A stretch of 64,000 nucleotides of DNA from an uncultured Draconibacterium sp. (lineage in GTDB: Bacteria > Bacteroidota > Bacteroidia > Bacteroidales > Prolixibacteraceae). A model generated the notes under the pieces. It searched no databases and had not been told where the DNA came from. It was given only the letters and a program-made list of their open reading frames with translations. The stretch lies in assembly GCF_963676815.1 (NCBI RefSeq), contig NZ_OY781365.1, positions 2,204,501 through 2,268,500 of the forward strand, in the 5' to 3' direction. Position 1 is the first letter of the stretch. Every line of letters begins with the position of its first letter. The position numbers and the translations under genes are program-made. Below, in pieces: positions 18,132 through 26,964 of the stretch.

Positions 18132-19664
18132 TTATTGTAATTGTACTAAAACAACTGATTTTGATGGGAGTTCAACGGTTAATTTTCCGTTTTTAGGCTT
18201 TGCCACATCAAAGTCTTTTAAGCTTACCGTTTCCTGTCCGCCAAAATCGTTATAGTTATTCATTTTATCCGAAGTGATAATCTGTCCGCTTGCCGATGCA
18301 AAATCATCGCCGGTTACGTTAATTTCAATTGATTCACTTTTATTTGGATTCAGGTTACACAGTGTAATCGAAACAACACCATCTTTTGTTGAGGCCGAAG
18401 CATGAACTGTTGGAACTGATTTACCGTCGAATTCATATTCCTCCGTTTTTAGGTTCGATGGAATTAATGTTGCATCCTGGTGAACGCTGTACATTTTAAA
18501 TACGAAGTAGGTTGGTGTTAGCACCATTTCGTCGTCTTTGGTAAGAATAACCGATTGCAGAACGTTTACCGTCTGCGCAATGTTACTCATTTTTACACGG
18601 TCGGCGTGGTTGTTAAAAATATTCAGGTTAATACCGGCTACCAAAGCATCACGCAGTGTGTTTTGCTGGTATAAGAATCCAGGATTTGTTCCCTCTTCCA
18701 CATTAAACCAGTTACCCCACTCGTCAACAATAAGGCCAACGCGTTGGGCCGGATCGTATTTATCCATAATGGTTGAATGACGGTTAACCAGTGTTTCCAT
18801 ATTCAGTGTATTATTCAGCACCGAAATCCATTCTTTTTCGCCAAACTCGGTAGCATGTCCTTTGTCTTCCCACGAATTGGTAAAAGTGTAAGCGTGCAAC
18901 GAAACTCCCTGAACAAGGTGCGGGTGACGCATTGTTTTTTGCATTACCACTTCCATCCAGTTGTAGTCGGCAATATTTGGTCCGCCTGCAATTTTATATT
19001 CGGCACCACCACAGTAGCTGGCAAAACGGTTGTATAAATCAGAATAGTATTCCGGAGTCATGTTTCCTCCGCATCCCCAGTTTTCGTTACCAATTCCCCA
19101 GTATTTTACATCCCAGGGTTCTTCGCGGCCGTTCTTTTTACGCAGGTCGGTCATTGGGCTAACGTTCGATGAAGTAACGTATTCTACCCACTCTGATGCT
19201 TCCTGAACGGTTCCCGATCCAACATTGATGTTGATGTATGGTTCGGCACCAATAATCGAGCAAAAATCAAGAAATTCGTGAGTTCCAAAGCTGTTATCTT
19301 CAGTTACTCCACCCCAGTGAATATTTACCATCGACGGGCGCTCGTCTTTTGGGCCAATTCCGTCTTTCCAATGGTAGGTATCTCCAAAACATCCTCCGGG
19401 CCAGCGAAGTACCGGAATATCCATTTCCTGAAGTGCAACAATTACATCGTCGCGGAAACCACGGGTATTAGAGATGTCGGAATCTTCTCCAACATAAATA
19501 CCGCCATAAATACAGCGCCCAAGGTGCTCGGCAAAGTGTCCGTAAATTTCTTTGTTGATTTTTGTTTCTGCCTGATCGGTGTGCAGTGTAAGTGTGCTTT
19601 GTGCAAACGAAACCGATACTGCAAGAATAAGAATAGCAGATAAAGTGATTTTAAATTTTAACAT
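18132..19664 (-). CDS. GH51 alpha-L-arabinofuranosidase
   Basis: A 510-residue secreted retaining arabinofuranosidase with a signal peptide (about 1-21, VSVSFAQ). The (beta/alpha)8 barrel carries RWPGGCFGDTYHWKDGIGP near residue 90, the acid/base Glu194 in GIGNENWGCGG and the nucleophile Glu315 in LIVDEWGNW. The C-terminal beta-sandwich (about 385-510) is normal for GH51. It releases terminal alpha-L-arabinofuranose from arabinan or arabinoxylan fragments. It is the last gene of the arabinan operon, 140 bp after the second GH51, and a strong terminator follows. Periplasmic location is inferred from the plain signal peptide. Confidence 0.93.
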   Translation of the reverse strand: MLKFKITLSAILILAVSVSFAQSTLTLHTDQAETKINKEIYGHFAEHLGRCIYGGIYVGEDSDISNTRGFRDDVIVALQEMDIPVLRWPGGCFGDTYHWKDGIGPKDERPSMVNIHWGGVTEDNSFGTHEFLDFCSIIGAEPYININVGSGTVQEASEWVEYVTSSNVSPMTDLRKKNGREEPWDVKYWGIGNENWGCGGNMTPEYYSDLYNRFASYCGGAEYKIAGGPNIADYNWMEVVMQKTMRHPHLVQGVSLHAYTFTNSWEDKGHATEFGEKEWISVLNNTLNMETLVNRHSTIMDKYDPAQRVGLIVDEWGNWFNVEEGTNPGFLYQQNTLRDALVAGINLNIFNNHADRVKMSNIAQTVNVLQSVILTKDDEMVLTPTYFVFKMYSVHQDATLIPSNLKTEEYEFDGKSVPTVHASASTKDGVVSITLCNLNPNKSESIEINVTGDDFASASGQIITSDKMNNYNDFGGQETVSLKDFDVAKPKNGKLTVELPSKSVVLVQLQ

Positions 19665-19804
19665 GATTCAGCTAATTTATATTTGTTTGTATTCATTTTT
19701 TTCTCCAGATGAAGTGCTAGTACTAAGTTAGCCTTTCTGTGCAAAGTTTCCTAAAAGCAATAAGGTTTATAACAGATTTCTGCTCTTATTGATTTTGGGT
19801 AAAT

Positions 19805-21406
19805 CTATTTAACAATTTTTCCTTTCAGCATGGTAAACGAATGTGGAGGAAACTGGTAAGTAATGGTTTCTTTATTCATCACCTTAATTGACTCTTTTTT
19901 AACTGTTTCAACGTTGGTTTTTCCAAAATCGTTTTCGGCTTTAATATTCGGGCCGTTTACTTCGAACACCTCAAAGTTGCCGTTAAACAAACCTTCCTGC
20001 GAGATGATATCGGTGGAAATAGTTTTGTCGAGATGACGGTTAACAACTCCAATTACCACTTCTCCATTTTGGTAAGCTGCCGATACATCGAGGTAAGGCA
20101 CGTTCTTTTGCTGAGTACTTTGTTCTGCCAATCCCAGGAAAAACTCATCGGTATCGTAAGTGCCACAATCTACATAAACATCCAGTGCGGTACCAAACAT
20201 GTTGTTGGCAAAAAGCTGCAGCGGATAATAAATGGTTTGTTTAAACATGTCATTTTTTTCGGCAAAAATTGGTGCAATAACATTTACCAACTGTGCCATA
20301 TTTGCCATTTTTACAACATCGGCATTACGAATAAAAGCATTAAGAAAACCTGCTATCACTAAAGCATCTTCAAGGTTGTAGCGCTCTTCCAGCGCGCGCT
20401 CGCCCGCCATTGTTTCGTCTTGGCGCCAACGGTACCAAATGTTGTATTCGTCCCAGGCAATGTAAATCGGATCGCGATCGCCACGATTGGCTTTTTCCAT
20501 TTCGCGTTGAATCATTCCTTTAACAACTTGTGTGCGCTCTTCCAAAACAAGGGGAGATGAGACAAAATTATAATAGTTATCCTGGTGATTACCGACGTAC
20601 ATGTGCAAGGCAATGTAATCAACCACATCTCGTAATTCGGCCAAAACAGTAGCATTCCATTCGTGCGGATCGTTGTTGGGTCTGAAATTAGATGCACCGG
20701 CGGCAATCAATTCAATATCGGGGTCGGTAAGTTTCATTAATTTGGCTGCTTCGCGGGCTTTCTTGCTGTAATCTTCTGCATTTAAGTGGCCCATTTGCCA
20801 GAAGCCGTCCATTTCGTTGCCCAGGCTCCAGTATTTTATCATGTGTGGTTCCGGGTAGCCATGTTTTTTGCGCAATTCGGCGTAATACGGACCTTCTACT
20901 ACGTTACAGTATTCTACCCATTCCTGAGCTTCTTTTATGGTGCCGGTTCCAAGGTTTACTGCAAAGTAAGGTTCTGTACCCAGTTTTTTTGCAAAGTCAA
21001 TAAATTCGTTTGTTCCAAATTCATTGGTTTCCAAACGTTCCCATGCCAGTTCCATGCGTGGCGGCCTATCTTCTTTTGGGCCAACACCGTCTTTCCAGTG
21101 GTAGTTTGATACAAAGTTTCCTCCGGGATAGCGGGTTAACGGAATATTCAATTCTTTGGCGGCTTCGAGTACATCAGTTCGAATTCCGTTTTTATCTGAT
21201 AGTGGCGAATCAGGGTCGTAAATTCCGCCGTATACACAGCGACCCAGGTGCTCAACAAAATTTCCGTAAATATTTTTGTTTATAGTTCCAATCTGGCGAT
21301 CGATATCAATTTTTATACGTGCATTTTCCTGAGCTGATATTTTTCCCGAGAACAATGCTGCTATTATCATTAGGTATAAGTTTATAAGTTTTAATTGGCT
21401 GGTCAT
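19805..21406 (-). CDS. GH51 alpha-L-arabinofuranosidase (second copy in operon)
   Basis: A 533-residue GH51 enzyme with a signal peptide (about 1-26, GKISAQEN). Key blocks are GNFVEHLGRCVYGGIYDPDSP, YPGGNFVSNYHWKDGVGP, the acid/base Glu198 in SLGNEMDGFWQMG and the nucleophile Glu320 in AWDEYNIWYRW. It differs clearly from its neighbour (GNEMDG against GNENWG), so the two are likely to act on different arabinofuranosyl linkages, not a recent duplication. It begins 11 bp before the end of the upstream GH43 intergenic spacer, tightly packed in the operon. Confidence 0.93.
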   Translation of the reverse strand: MTSQLKLINLYLMIIAALFSGKISAQENARIKIDIDRQIGTINKNIYGNFVEHLGRCVYGGIYDPDSPLSDKNGIRTDVLEAAKELNIPLTRYPGGNFVSNYHWKDGVGPKEDRPPRMELAWERLETNEFGTNEFIDFAKKLGTEPYFAVNLGTGTIKEAQEWVEYCNVVEGPYYAELRKKHGYPEPHMIKYWSLGNEMDGFWQMGHLNAEDYSKKAREAAKLMKLTDPDIELIAAGASNFRPNNDPHEWNATVLAELRDVVDYIALHMYVGNHQDNYYNFVSSPLVLEERTQVVKGMIQREMEKANRGDRDPIYIAWDEYNIWYRWRQDETMAGERALEERYNLEDALVIAGFLNAFIRNADVVKMANMAQLVNVIAPIFAEKNDMFKQTIYYPLQLFANNMFGTALDVYVDCGTYDTDEFFLGLAEQSTQQKNVPYLDVSAAYQNGEVVIGVVNRHLDKTISTDIISQEGLFNGNFEVFEVNGPNIKAENDFGKTNVETVKKESIKVMNKETITYQFPPHSFTMLKGKIVK

Positions 21407-21416
21407 AAGGTAAAAA

Positions 21417-22394
21417 TTATTTCGTTATTTCAACTACAGGCCAATCATCGTTGTCCCATTTCATTTCACGAATAATTAATTTCTGTCTTCCGTTATCGTG
21501 TGCGTCATAGCCATGACAAACCAAATAATCTTTTCCATCAAAAGTATACGCTGCGTTGTGTCCTATTGCGTACCAGTCATCGTCGCCTTTTAGCACCAGC
21601 GATCCTCCGCCGGTAAGCAATGATTCTCCTTTTTTATCAAAATATGGGCCCTGAATTGTTTTTGCGCGCCCTACCATAATTTTATAGGTACTCTCGGCAC
21701 CACGGCAACAATAATCGAACGATACAAACAGGTAATAATAGCCATTCTTTTTGAAGATAAACGGGGCTTCAATAGCACCATCTCCTGCTTCTGTTTCATC
21801 AATCTCAATGCTTCTTTCGCGTCTTGCTATGGTGTGCCATTCTTCTGGCTGAGCAATGGATTTCAGGTCGTCGTTAAGTTTCACCAGTTTTAATCCATTC
21901 CAAAACGAGCCAAAGGCCATCCAGGGTTGGTCTTCATCGTCAAAAGCAATGGCCGGATCAATAGCATTCCATTCATCTCGGCCCGGAACAGATTGAATAA
22001 CTTTTCCGTGATCTACCCATTTAAAATCAGGATCAGCCGGGTCGAGCGTTTTGTTGGTAGCTACGCCAATACACGATGTATTTTTCCCGAATGCCGATGC
22101 TGAATAATAGAGGTAATATTCTCCGTTATGATATACAATATCGGGTGCCCACAAGTGTCCGGCAAAATTGTCGAGAGATTCAGAGATCCATTCCGGAGTT
22201 TCCTGAAAAACTCGGCCTTCTTTTGTCCAGTTTTTCATGTCGGGCGATGACCATGCTGTGATTCCCAGCCCGGTGCAAAACAGATAATATTTATCGTTTT
22301 GTTGAGTAACCACCGGATCGTGAACAAAGATTTGTGCGAAAATATTTCCGGAGAATAGAATGAGGGCTATGAATAGGATAATTTTTTGCTTCAT
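21417..22394 (-). CDS. GH43 arabinanase-type enzyme (single domain)
   Basis: A 325-residue single-domain GH43 with a signal peptide (about 1-20, GNIFAQ). The propeller starts right after it with FVHDPVV. The triad is Asp26 (VHDP), Asp146 (NAIDPAI) and Glu209 (GAIEAPF). GHLWAPDIVYHNGEYYLYYS and SFWNGLKLV match the arabinan endo-1,5-alpha-L-arabinosidase group, so cutting of alpha-1,5-arabinan is the likely job. The mode (endo or exo) cannot be decided from sequence alone. The gene lies 10 bp after the next upstream GH43. Confidence 0.88.
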   Translation of the reverse strand: MKQKIILFIALILFSGNIFAQIFVHDPVVTQQNDKYYLFCTGLGITAWSSPDMKNWTKEGRVFQETPEWISESLDNFAGHLWAPDIVYHNGEYYLYYSASAFGKNTSCIGVATNKTLDPADPDFKWVDHGKVIQSVPGRDEWNAIDPAIAFDDEDQPWMAFGSFWNGLKLVKLNDDLKSIAQPEEWHTIARRERSIEIDETEAGDGAIEAPFIFKKNGYYYLFVSFDYCCRGAESTYKIMVGRAKTIQGPYFDKKGESLLTGGGSLVLKGDDDWYAIGHNAAYTFDGKDYLVCHGYDAHDNGRQKLIIREMKWDNDDWPVVEITK

Positions 22395-22404
22395 GATAAT
22401 GTGT

Positions 22405-23406
22405 TTATTGAATTCCTTCCGATGTCATGATAACCCGTTGCATGGTTCCATCTTCGTTGTAATAAAGTCGGTCGATACAAACCGACCGGCGAAAACTACC
22501 TCCGTTGGGTTGAATTCCTCCGGTGTGATAAAAGAAATACCAATTGTTTTTAAACTCGATAATTGCCTGGTGATTGGTGTTTGAATTTCCCGCCAGTTCG
22601 TTTAAAATTCCTTTAAATTCCCATGGCCCGGTAATCGAGCGGCTCATGGCATATGCTGTTTTTTCAGGAAACTGGTAGGCGTATGACAGGTAGTACCAAT
22701 CGCCGTGTTTATGAATCCACGGAGCTTCCGTAAAATTTGGTAAATCCACTGTGTGAATCTCGCCATCCAGTTCAATCATATTATCTTTAAGTTTTGCCCA
22801 GTAACAGACTGTATTTCCCCAATACAGGTATGCTTGTCCATCGTCGTCGATATAAACAGTCGGATCAATGTCGTCCCAGCTAATTTGGGTATGTTCAGTG
22901 GTCATATCGTTTGAGATTAAGGCTTTTCCCAATGCATCTTTAAACGGTCCAACCGGGCTGTCGGCAACAGCTACTCCTATTGATTTTCCGGGAATGCTGC
23001 CATGTTCAACAGTTACATACCAATAGAATTTTCCGTTGCGCTCTATAACCTGAGCCGCCCAGGCGCTGTGTGCCGCCCATTTGAAATCGGCAGGTTTTAG
23101 CGGAACAGGGTGTTCTTTCCAGTTTACCAGATCGGTTGACGAATAAACCAGCCATTCGTTCATCTCGTAGAAATTCTTTTCTATCGGTGCCTGATCATGC
23201 CCGGCATACAAATAAACCGTATCGTTGTATACCAACGCAGCCGGATCGGCTGTGTATTTGTCGGTAATTATTGGGTTGTTTATGCGAAGTTCCGTAATGG
23301 AAGTATTATTTGCAATTTGTGGTTTTTCGTCTTTTTTTTCTGAAGAGCAACTGCAAAGAACACTACCCAAAAGACAAACTGCTACTAAGTTTTTTATTAA
23401 TTTCAT
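22405..23406 (-). CDS. GH43 lipoprotein (arabinofuranosidase / xylosidase-like)
   Basis: A 333-residue GH43 with a lipoprotein signal (Cys18/Cys20, SVLCSCSSEKK). The triad is Asp54 (TADPAAL), Asp181 (DDIDPTV) and Glu227 (FTEAPWI). The start YTADPAALVYNDTVYLYAGHD and the TEAPWIHKHGDWYYLSYAY block mark a GH43 subgroup distinct from its two neighbours. Members of this type remove arabinofuranose or xylose units from chain ends. Its ATG overlaps the stop region of the upstream GH43 at 23406, showing translational coupling. Lipidation suggests attachment to the outer membrane. Confidence 0.85.
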   Translation of the reverse strand: MKLIKNLVAVCLLGSVLCSCSSEKKDEKPQIANNTSITELRINNPIITDKYTADPAALVYNDTVYLYAGHDQAPIEKNFYEMNEWLVYSSTDLVNWKEHPVPLKPADFKWAAHSAWAAQVIERNGKFYWYVTVEHGSIPGKSIGVAVADSPVGPFKDALGKALISNDMTTEHTQISWDDIDPTVYIDDDGQAYLYWGNTVCYWAKLKDNMIELDGEIHTVDLPNFTEAPWIHKHGDWYYLSYAYQFPEKTAYAMSRSITGPWEFKGILNELAGNSNTNHQAIIEFKNNWYFFYHTGGIQPNGGSFRRSVCIDRLYYNEDGTMQRVIMTSEGIQ

Positions 23407-25097
23407 TATTCTGATTTTTTACCCCAATAGGTTGCATTCAGGTTTTTCTCAGTTCCTGCATATACCAATGTCACCCGGCGAGGCGAGGCTTCCCAGTCAA
23501 CTTCACGTTCAACGCAAACAATTACGTTACCCAGTGTAAGTTGTTTTTTGGTTTCGTCGTAGCTCCAGTTTCCTGTTAGAGCGCCGTCCATAGTTCCATC
23601 ACTGTTAAGTGTTAAAGCAGTTGCGCCATCTTGTTGGGCATAGCGATAACTTAGGTTAATGTGCTCCCAGGTTCCTACCAGTTCGTCTTCGGTAATAGCA
23701 CCGTAATCGTCGGGTACGCCGGCATAACGTTCGGGTAATGCAATTGGCCACAAGTTGTCGGGTTCGCTGGCCGAAGCCGGGCACCAAACAATACGGCGAA
23801 CATGACCCATCATTATGGCATTTGAGTAGGCGTTGCCTCCAACGTTTTTAGGTAATCGTCCTTGCGACATGTAGAACCACTCGTCGGTATTTTCCTTTTG
23901 GAAGATGCAGCAGTGGGCAATTCCAACCCAGCCGTAGCTTAAATTAAATTTATATGGATGTGTAACAATCGGGTAAGTATCTCCTTCTCCGTTTGTAAAA
24001 TTACGACCCTTAATATCAAGATACGGACCTTCGATATTTGTGCTTCGAACCACTCGTGTGTTGTATGGTACATCAAGGCCATCGTAAGCCAAAAACAGGT
24101 AATAGTAACCGTCTTTGTAAATCACTTCTGGTGCTTCGCTACCTTGCCAGCGCGATCCTGCTGTGCGTGTTCCAATTCTCACCCCATAACGGGCCGTAAG
24201 CTCCGCAGCATTGTTGGCCCAGGGATTACCAAGAGTGTTAAGTGGCTTACCGCTTGTTGGATCGACTTGCAAAAGTGCAAAACCGCTATGCCACGAACCA
24301 TGTATGAGGTAATGGTCGCCTTCGGGCGAAACAATGTAAGTTGGGTCGATGGCATTGTAGTAAAAGTATCCACTCCAATCATTTGTGCTGGCTCGACTAT
24401 AGTCAAGTCCCCGATCGGATGATGAGGTTGTAACAAAACCTTTATCTTCCCAAACTGCTCCGGCCGGATCTGTTGATTCGCACATACCAATAAAGGCGCG
24501 CTCTGTCCAGCTTCCGTCAAAGGCAGCAGTATTAGGATTACCGGTTTTTATGTAATTGAAGATAACAACGCTGTAGTACATGCGCAGTTTTTCTTGTCCA
24601 CCCACATTTACACGGCGTACAACCGGAGCCCAATAACCGTATTGAATGTCTTCTTCAGCAATTGGGTCGAGACTCATACGAGAACGAATAGCATTTAATG
24701 AATCGGCAACCCACGAAGGTGCATCATAAAATGGTCCGCCAACCCAGTCCCAGTTAACCAAATCGGTTGAACGTTTACCCTGAAAATGTCCGTGTCCTTC
24801 GTGCGCATTACCATACGATGCATCGGTGGCATACATGTAGTAATAGCCGTTATAGTAAGCAACCGACGGATCGTGCACGTTAGCCAGATTCCATTCGTTA
24901 CGGTTATCCCATGATGCTATTGCCGAATAATCATCGGGATATGATGGAATGGTAAAATCCGGATTTGTATCGGGATCATCATCCGGATCATTCGGCTTTG
25001 TTGTAATGCCGGTAGGGTCCAGATCATCTTCACTGCATCCTGCAAACGACAGGGCGAACAGGCTAATAACGATTATCAATAAATACTTTAGTCTCAT
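23406..25097 (-). CDS. GH43 endo-arabinanase lipoprotein with C-terminal beta domain
   Basis: A 563-residue lipoprotein (Cys21, SFAGCSEDD) with an acidic Asp/Pro linker (about 25-55) typical of surface-exposed enzymes. The propeller contains Asp76 (VHDPSVA), Asp251 (NAIDPTY) and Glu321 (GSEAPEV), together with WAPVVRRV and HGSWHSGFALLQVD. This fits arabinan endo-1,5-alpha-L-arabinosidases. The last 90 residues (about 474-563, LVGTWEHINLSYRYAQQ) form the small C-terminal beta domain known from long endo-arabinanases. The linker and lipobox fit a surface enzyme that makes the first cuts in arabinan for the SusCD pair upstream. Confidence 0.88.
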   Translation of the reverse strand: MRLKYLLIIVISLFALSFAGCSEDDLDPTGITTKPNDPDDDPDTNPDFTIPSYPDDYSAIASWDNRNEWNLANVHDPSVAYYNGYYYMYATDASYGNAHEGHGHFQGKRSTDLVNWDWVGGPFYDAPSWVADSLNAIRSRMSLDPIAEEDIQYGYWAPVVRRVNVGGQEKLRMYYSVVIFNYIKTGNPNTAAFDGSWTERAFIGMCESTDPAGAVWEDKGFVTTSSSDRGLDYSRASTNDWSGYFYYNAIDPTYIVSPEGDHYLIHGSWHSGFALLQVDPTSGKPLNTLGNPWANNAAELTARYGVRIGTRTAGSRWQGSEAPEVIYKDGYYYLFLAYDGLDVPYNTRVVRSTNIEGPYLDIKGRNFTNGEGDTYPIVTHPYKFNLSYGWVGIAHCCIFQKENTDEWFYMSQGRLPKNVGGNAYSNAIMMGHVRRIVWCPASASEPDNLWPIALPERYAGVPDDYGAITEDELVGTWEHINLSYRYAQQDGATALTLNSDGTMDGALTGNWSYDETKKQLTLGNVIVCVEREVDWEASPRRVTLVYAGTEKNLNATYWGKKSE

Positions 25098-25117
25098 ATG
25101 TAGTTTGTTATCATTTG

Positions 25118-25162
25118 AAAAACTTCCTCGTCAACATCCAAAAAGTACGCTGACAAGGAAGT
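25118..25162 (-). terminator. Leaky terminator/attenuator between SusD and the GH43 genes
   Basis: On the minus strand a 12-bp stem with one U-G wobble (25162-25151 with 25133-25122) closes a 17-nt loop and is followed by TTTTTC. It lies in the 85-bp gap between SusD and the first GH43. Because the enzyme genes have no obvious separate promoter, it probably acts as an attenuator that lowers enzyme expression relative to SusC/SusD. Confidence 0.65.
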
Positions 25163-25182
25163 CTCTATTCTTGAGATCGATT

Positions 25183-26943
25183 TTAGTCGAGATCTACAAC
25201 AGGACGAACTGTGTAACCTTTTTCAAAAAAGGCTGGTCCGTTGTCCTCGTTGTTATTTGCCGAGTTTCCTACAAGATTAGGATTCGCATTTAGCGTGTTT
25301 TGATAAATCGGGAAATACTCGTGTCCCTTGTAGTAATACTGAAACGATGATGCACTTGCAGTTTCAGCAGTAAGTTCATCGGTATTAGCGGTGCCGTCAA
25401 GCACATAATACGCATGTTCAGTTATCTGGTTCAAACGCGCATTATCATAAAAGAATCCCCAGCGCAGCAAGTCGATACCACGACCGTTTTCGCAACCAAA
25501 TTCTTTCGGACGTTCAACATTTGCGATTTGTTCGAAAAGCGCATCGGCTGAAGGGAAATCAGAAAGCTGAAGATCTTCGAGCGCAACACGGCGACGTACT
25601 TCGTTAATGTAATCGATAGCCGTTTGTGTTGGACCGTTGATTTCATTTTCGCACTCAGCCGCACGTAACAATACATCGCTGTAACGCATTAGTCGAATGT
25701 TTACACCACAGTGCAATCCATTGGTAATCGACTCGTAGATATTGTTTCTGGCATTGGTGAACTTAGCGATTGAAATACCACCTTGCGCATTGTTTGATAG
25801 AGGTGTTTCTGTTATCTCCTGTTGGTAGATTGTGTTACTACGCGGATCGCCGTCAGGATATGCAGCTGTTTTCAGCCCAGTGTATGTGTTGTACTCATCT
25901 TCGTAAGTTACCAGAGTCCAGTATAAACGAGGGTCTAAACGGCCATCGGTACTGGTCTCTTTTTTATACAGGTTGTATAACCATGGAGAGCCGGCAAGGT
26001 CGCCCCAGCTACCTAATTCCTGCGAGGCATAGTTACTTTCAACTGCATGGCCTTGTGTTGCCTGCGAGCTGATATTTACCGGAGTCCATTCCTCGTCAAC
26101 ACCACCTGTACCGTAGTCTAAGAACTGAACTTCGAAAAGGCTTTCCGAGTTATTTTCTGTGTCTTCTTTAAAGTTGTCGCCAAAATCGGCAGTCAGTGCG
26201 TATGTTCCGTATTTACCGGCAATAATGTCTTTCAGTACGGTATATGCTTCGTCAAATTTATGACGGAACATTAATGTACGCGCCAAATATCCGGCTGCAG
26301 CACCACATGTTGCACGACCTCCGGCCCATTCGCCACCTTCGTTGCGCGATGGCAACATTTGCATGGCTGAAGTGAGGTCGGCTTCAATTTGATCCAATAC
26401 TTCGTCTTGTGTATTATTCGATGCATACATGGTATTAATGTCGGCATACGATGCATAATCTGTAATCAACGGAACTGTTTGGTAATAAGTAGTCAGTTGA
26501 TAGTAAGCCAAAGAGCGCAGGAACAATGCTTGTCCGGCAATTTGGTTATACGAATCCTGAGACATTTCAACATCATCAACTTTCGATAATACGAAGTTGG
26601 TGCGGTTAACCACGTGGTACAAATCGCGCCATGGCCATTCTGCCATAAAAAATGTAGCCGGGCCATTCAGGTTGTCGGCCTCTAAATACCACTGTTGTGA
26701 TGAGTTCCAAACCTCGTCGCCACGTACGGCATCCATTGTGTAACCAACACGGGCAAATGTTCCTTCAAGGCGTATACGGTTGTAACACGCAATAATAGCT
26801 TCCTGGAGTTCCGATTCTGAATCACCAAAATCAAAAGTAGTTTGATTATTCGGATTCGTAACCTCCAGTTCATCGTTGCAGGAAGCAAAGCCTCCAACGA
26901 GTGCCAATAATATTAGAATTTTATATATATTTTTCATTTTCAT
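25183..26943 (-). CDS. SusD/RagB family glycan-binding lipoprotein (arabinan operon)
   Basis: A 586-residue surface lipoprotein (Cys22, GGFASCNDELE). SusD traits are LRSLAYYQLTTYYQTVPLITDY, AAGYLARTLMFRHKFDEAYTVLKDI, IRLMRYSDVLLRAAECENEI and YINEVRRRV, plus the C-terminal LRWGFFYDNARL. It caps the adjacent SusC and would bind arabinan oligosaccharides. It follows SusC by 21 bp. A hairpin downstream separates it from the enzyme genes. Confidence 0.94.
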   Translation of the reverse strand: MKMKNIYKILILLALVGGFASCNDELEVTNPNNQTTFDFGDSESELQEAIIACYNRIRLEGTFARVGYTMDAVRGDEVWNSSQQWYLEADNLNGPATFFMAEWPWRDLYHVVNRTNFVLSKVDDVEMSQDSYNQIAGQALFLRSLAYYQLTTYYQTVPLITDYASYADINTMYASNNTQDEVLDQIEADLTSAMQMLPSRNEGGEWAGGRATCGAAAGYLARTLMFRHKFDEAYTVLKDIIAGKYGTYALTADFGDNFKEDTENNSESLFEVQFLDYGTGGVDEEWTPVNISSQATQGHAVESNYASQELGSWGDLAGSPWLYNLYKKETSTDGRLDPRLYWTLVTYEDEYNTYTGLKTAAYPDGDPRSNTIYQQEITETPLSNNAQGGISIAKFTNARNNIYESITNGLHCGVNIRLMRYSDVLLRAAECENEINGPTQTAIDYINEVRRRVALEDLQLSDFPSADALFEQIANVERPKEFGCENGRGIDLLRWGFFYDNARLNQITEHAYYVLDGTANTDELTAETASASSFQYYYKGHEYFPIYQNTLNANPNLVGNSANNNEDNGPAFFEKGYTVRPVVDLD

Positions 26944-26964
26944 ATCCTATTATTGATTTGATTA

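Noticed and set aside
23958..24422. Long open frame opposite the GH43 gene (154 codons, plus strand)
   Set aside because: It lies wholly within the well-supported GH43 gene on the other strand and its translation has no recognisable features. It is a frame shadow caused by the codon bias of the real gene.
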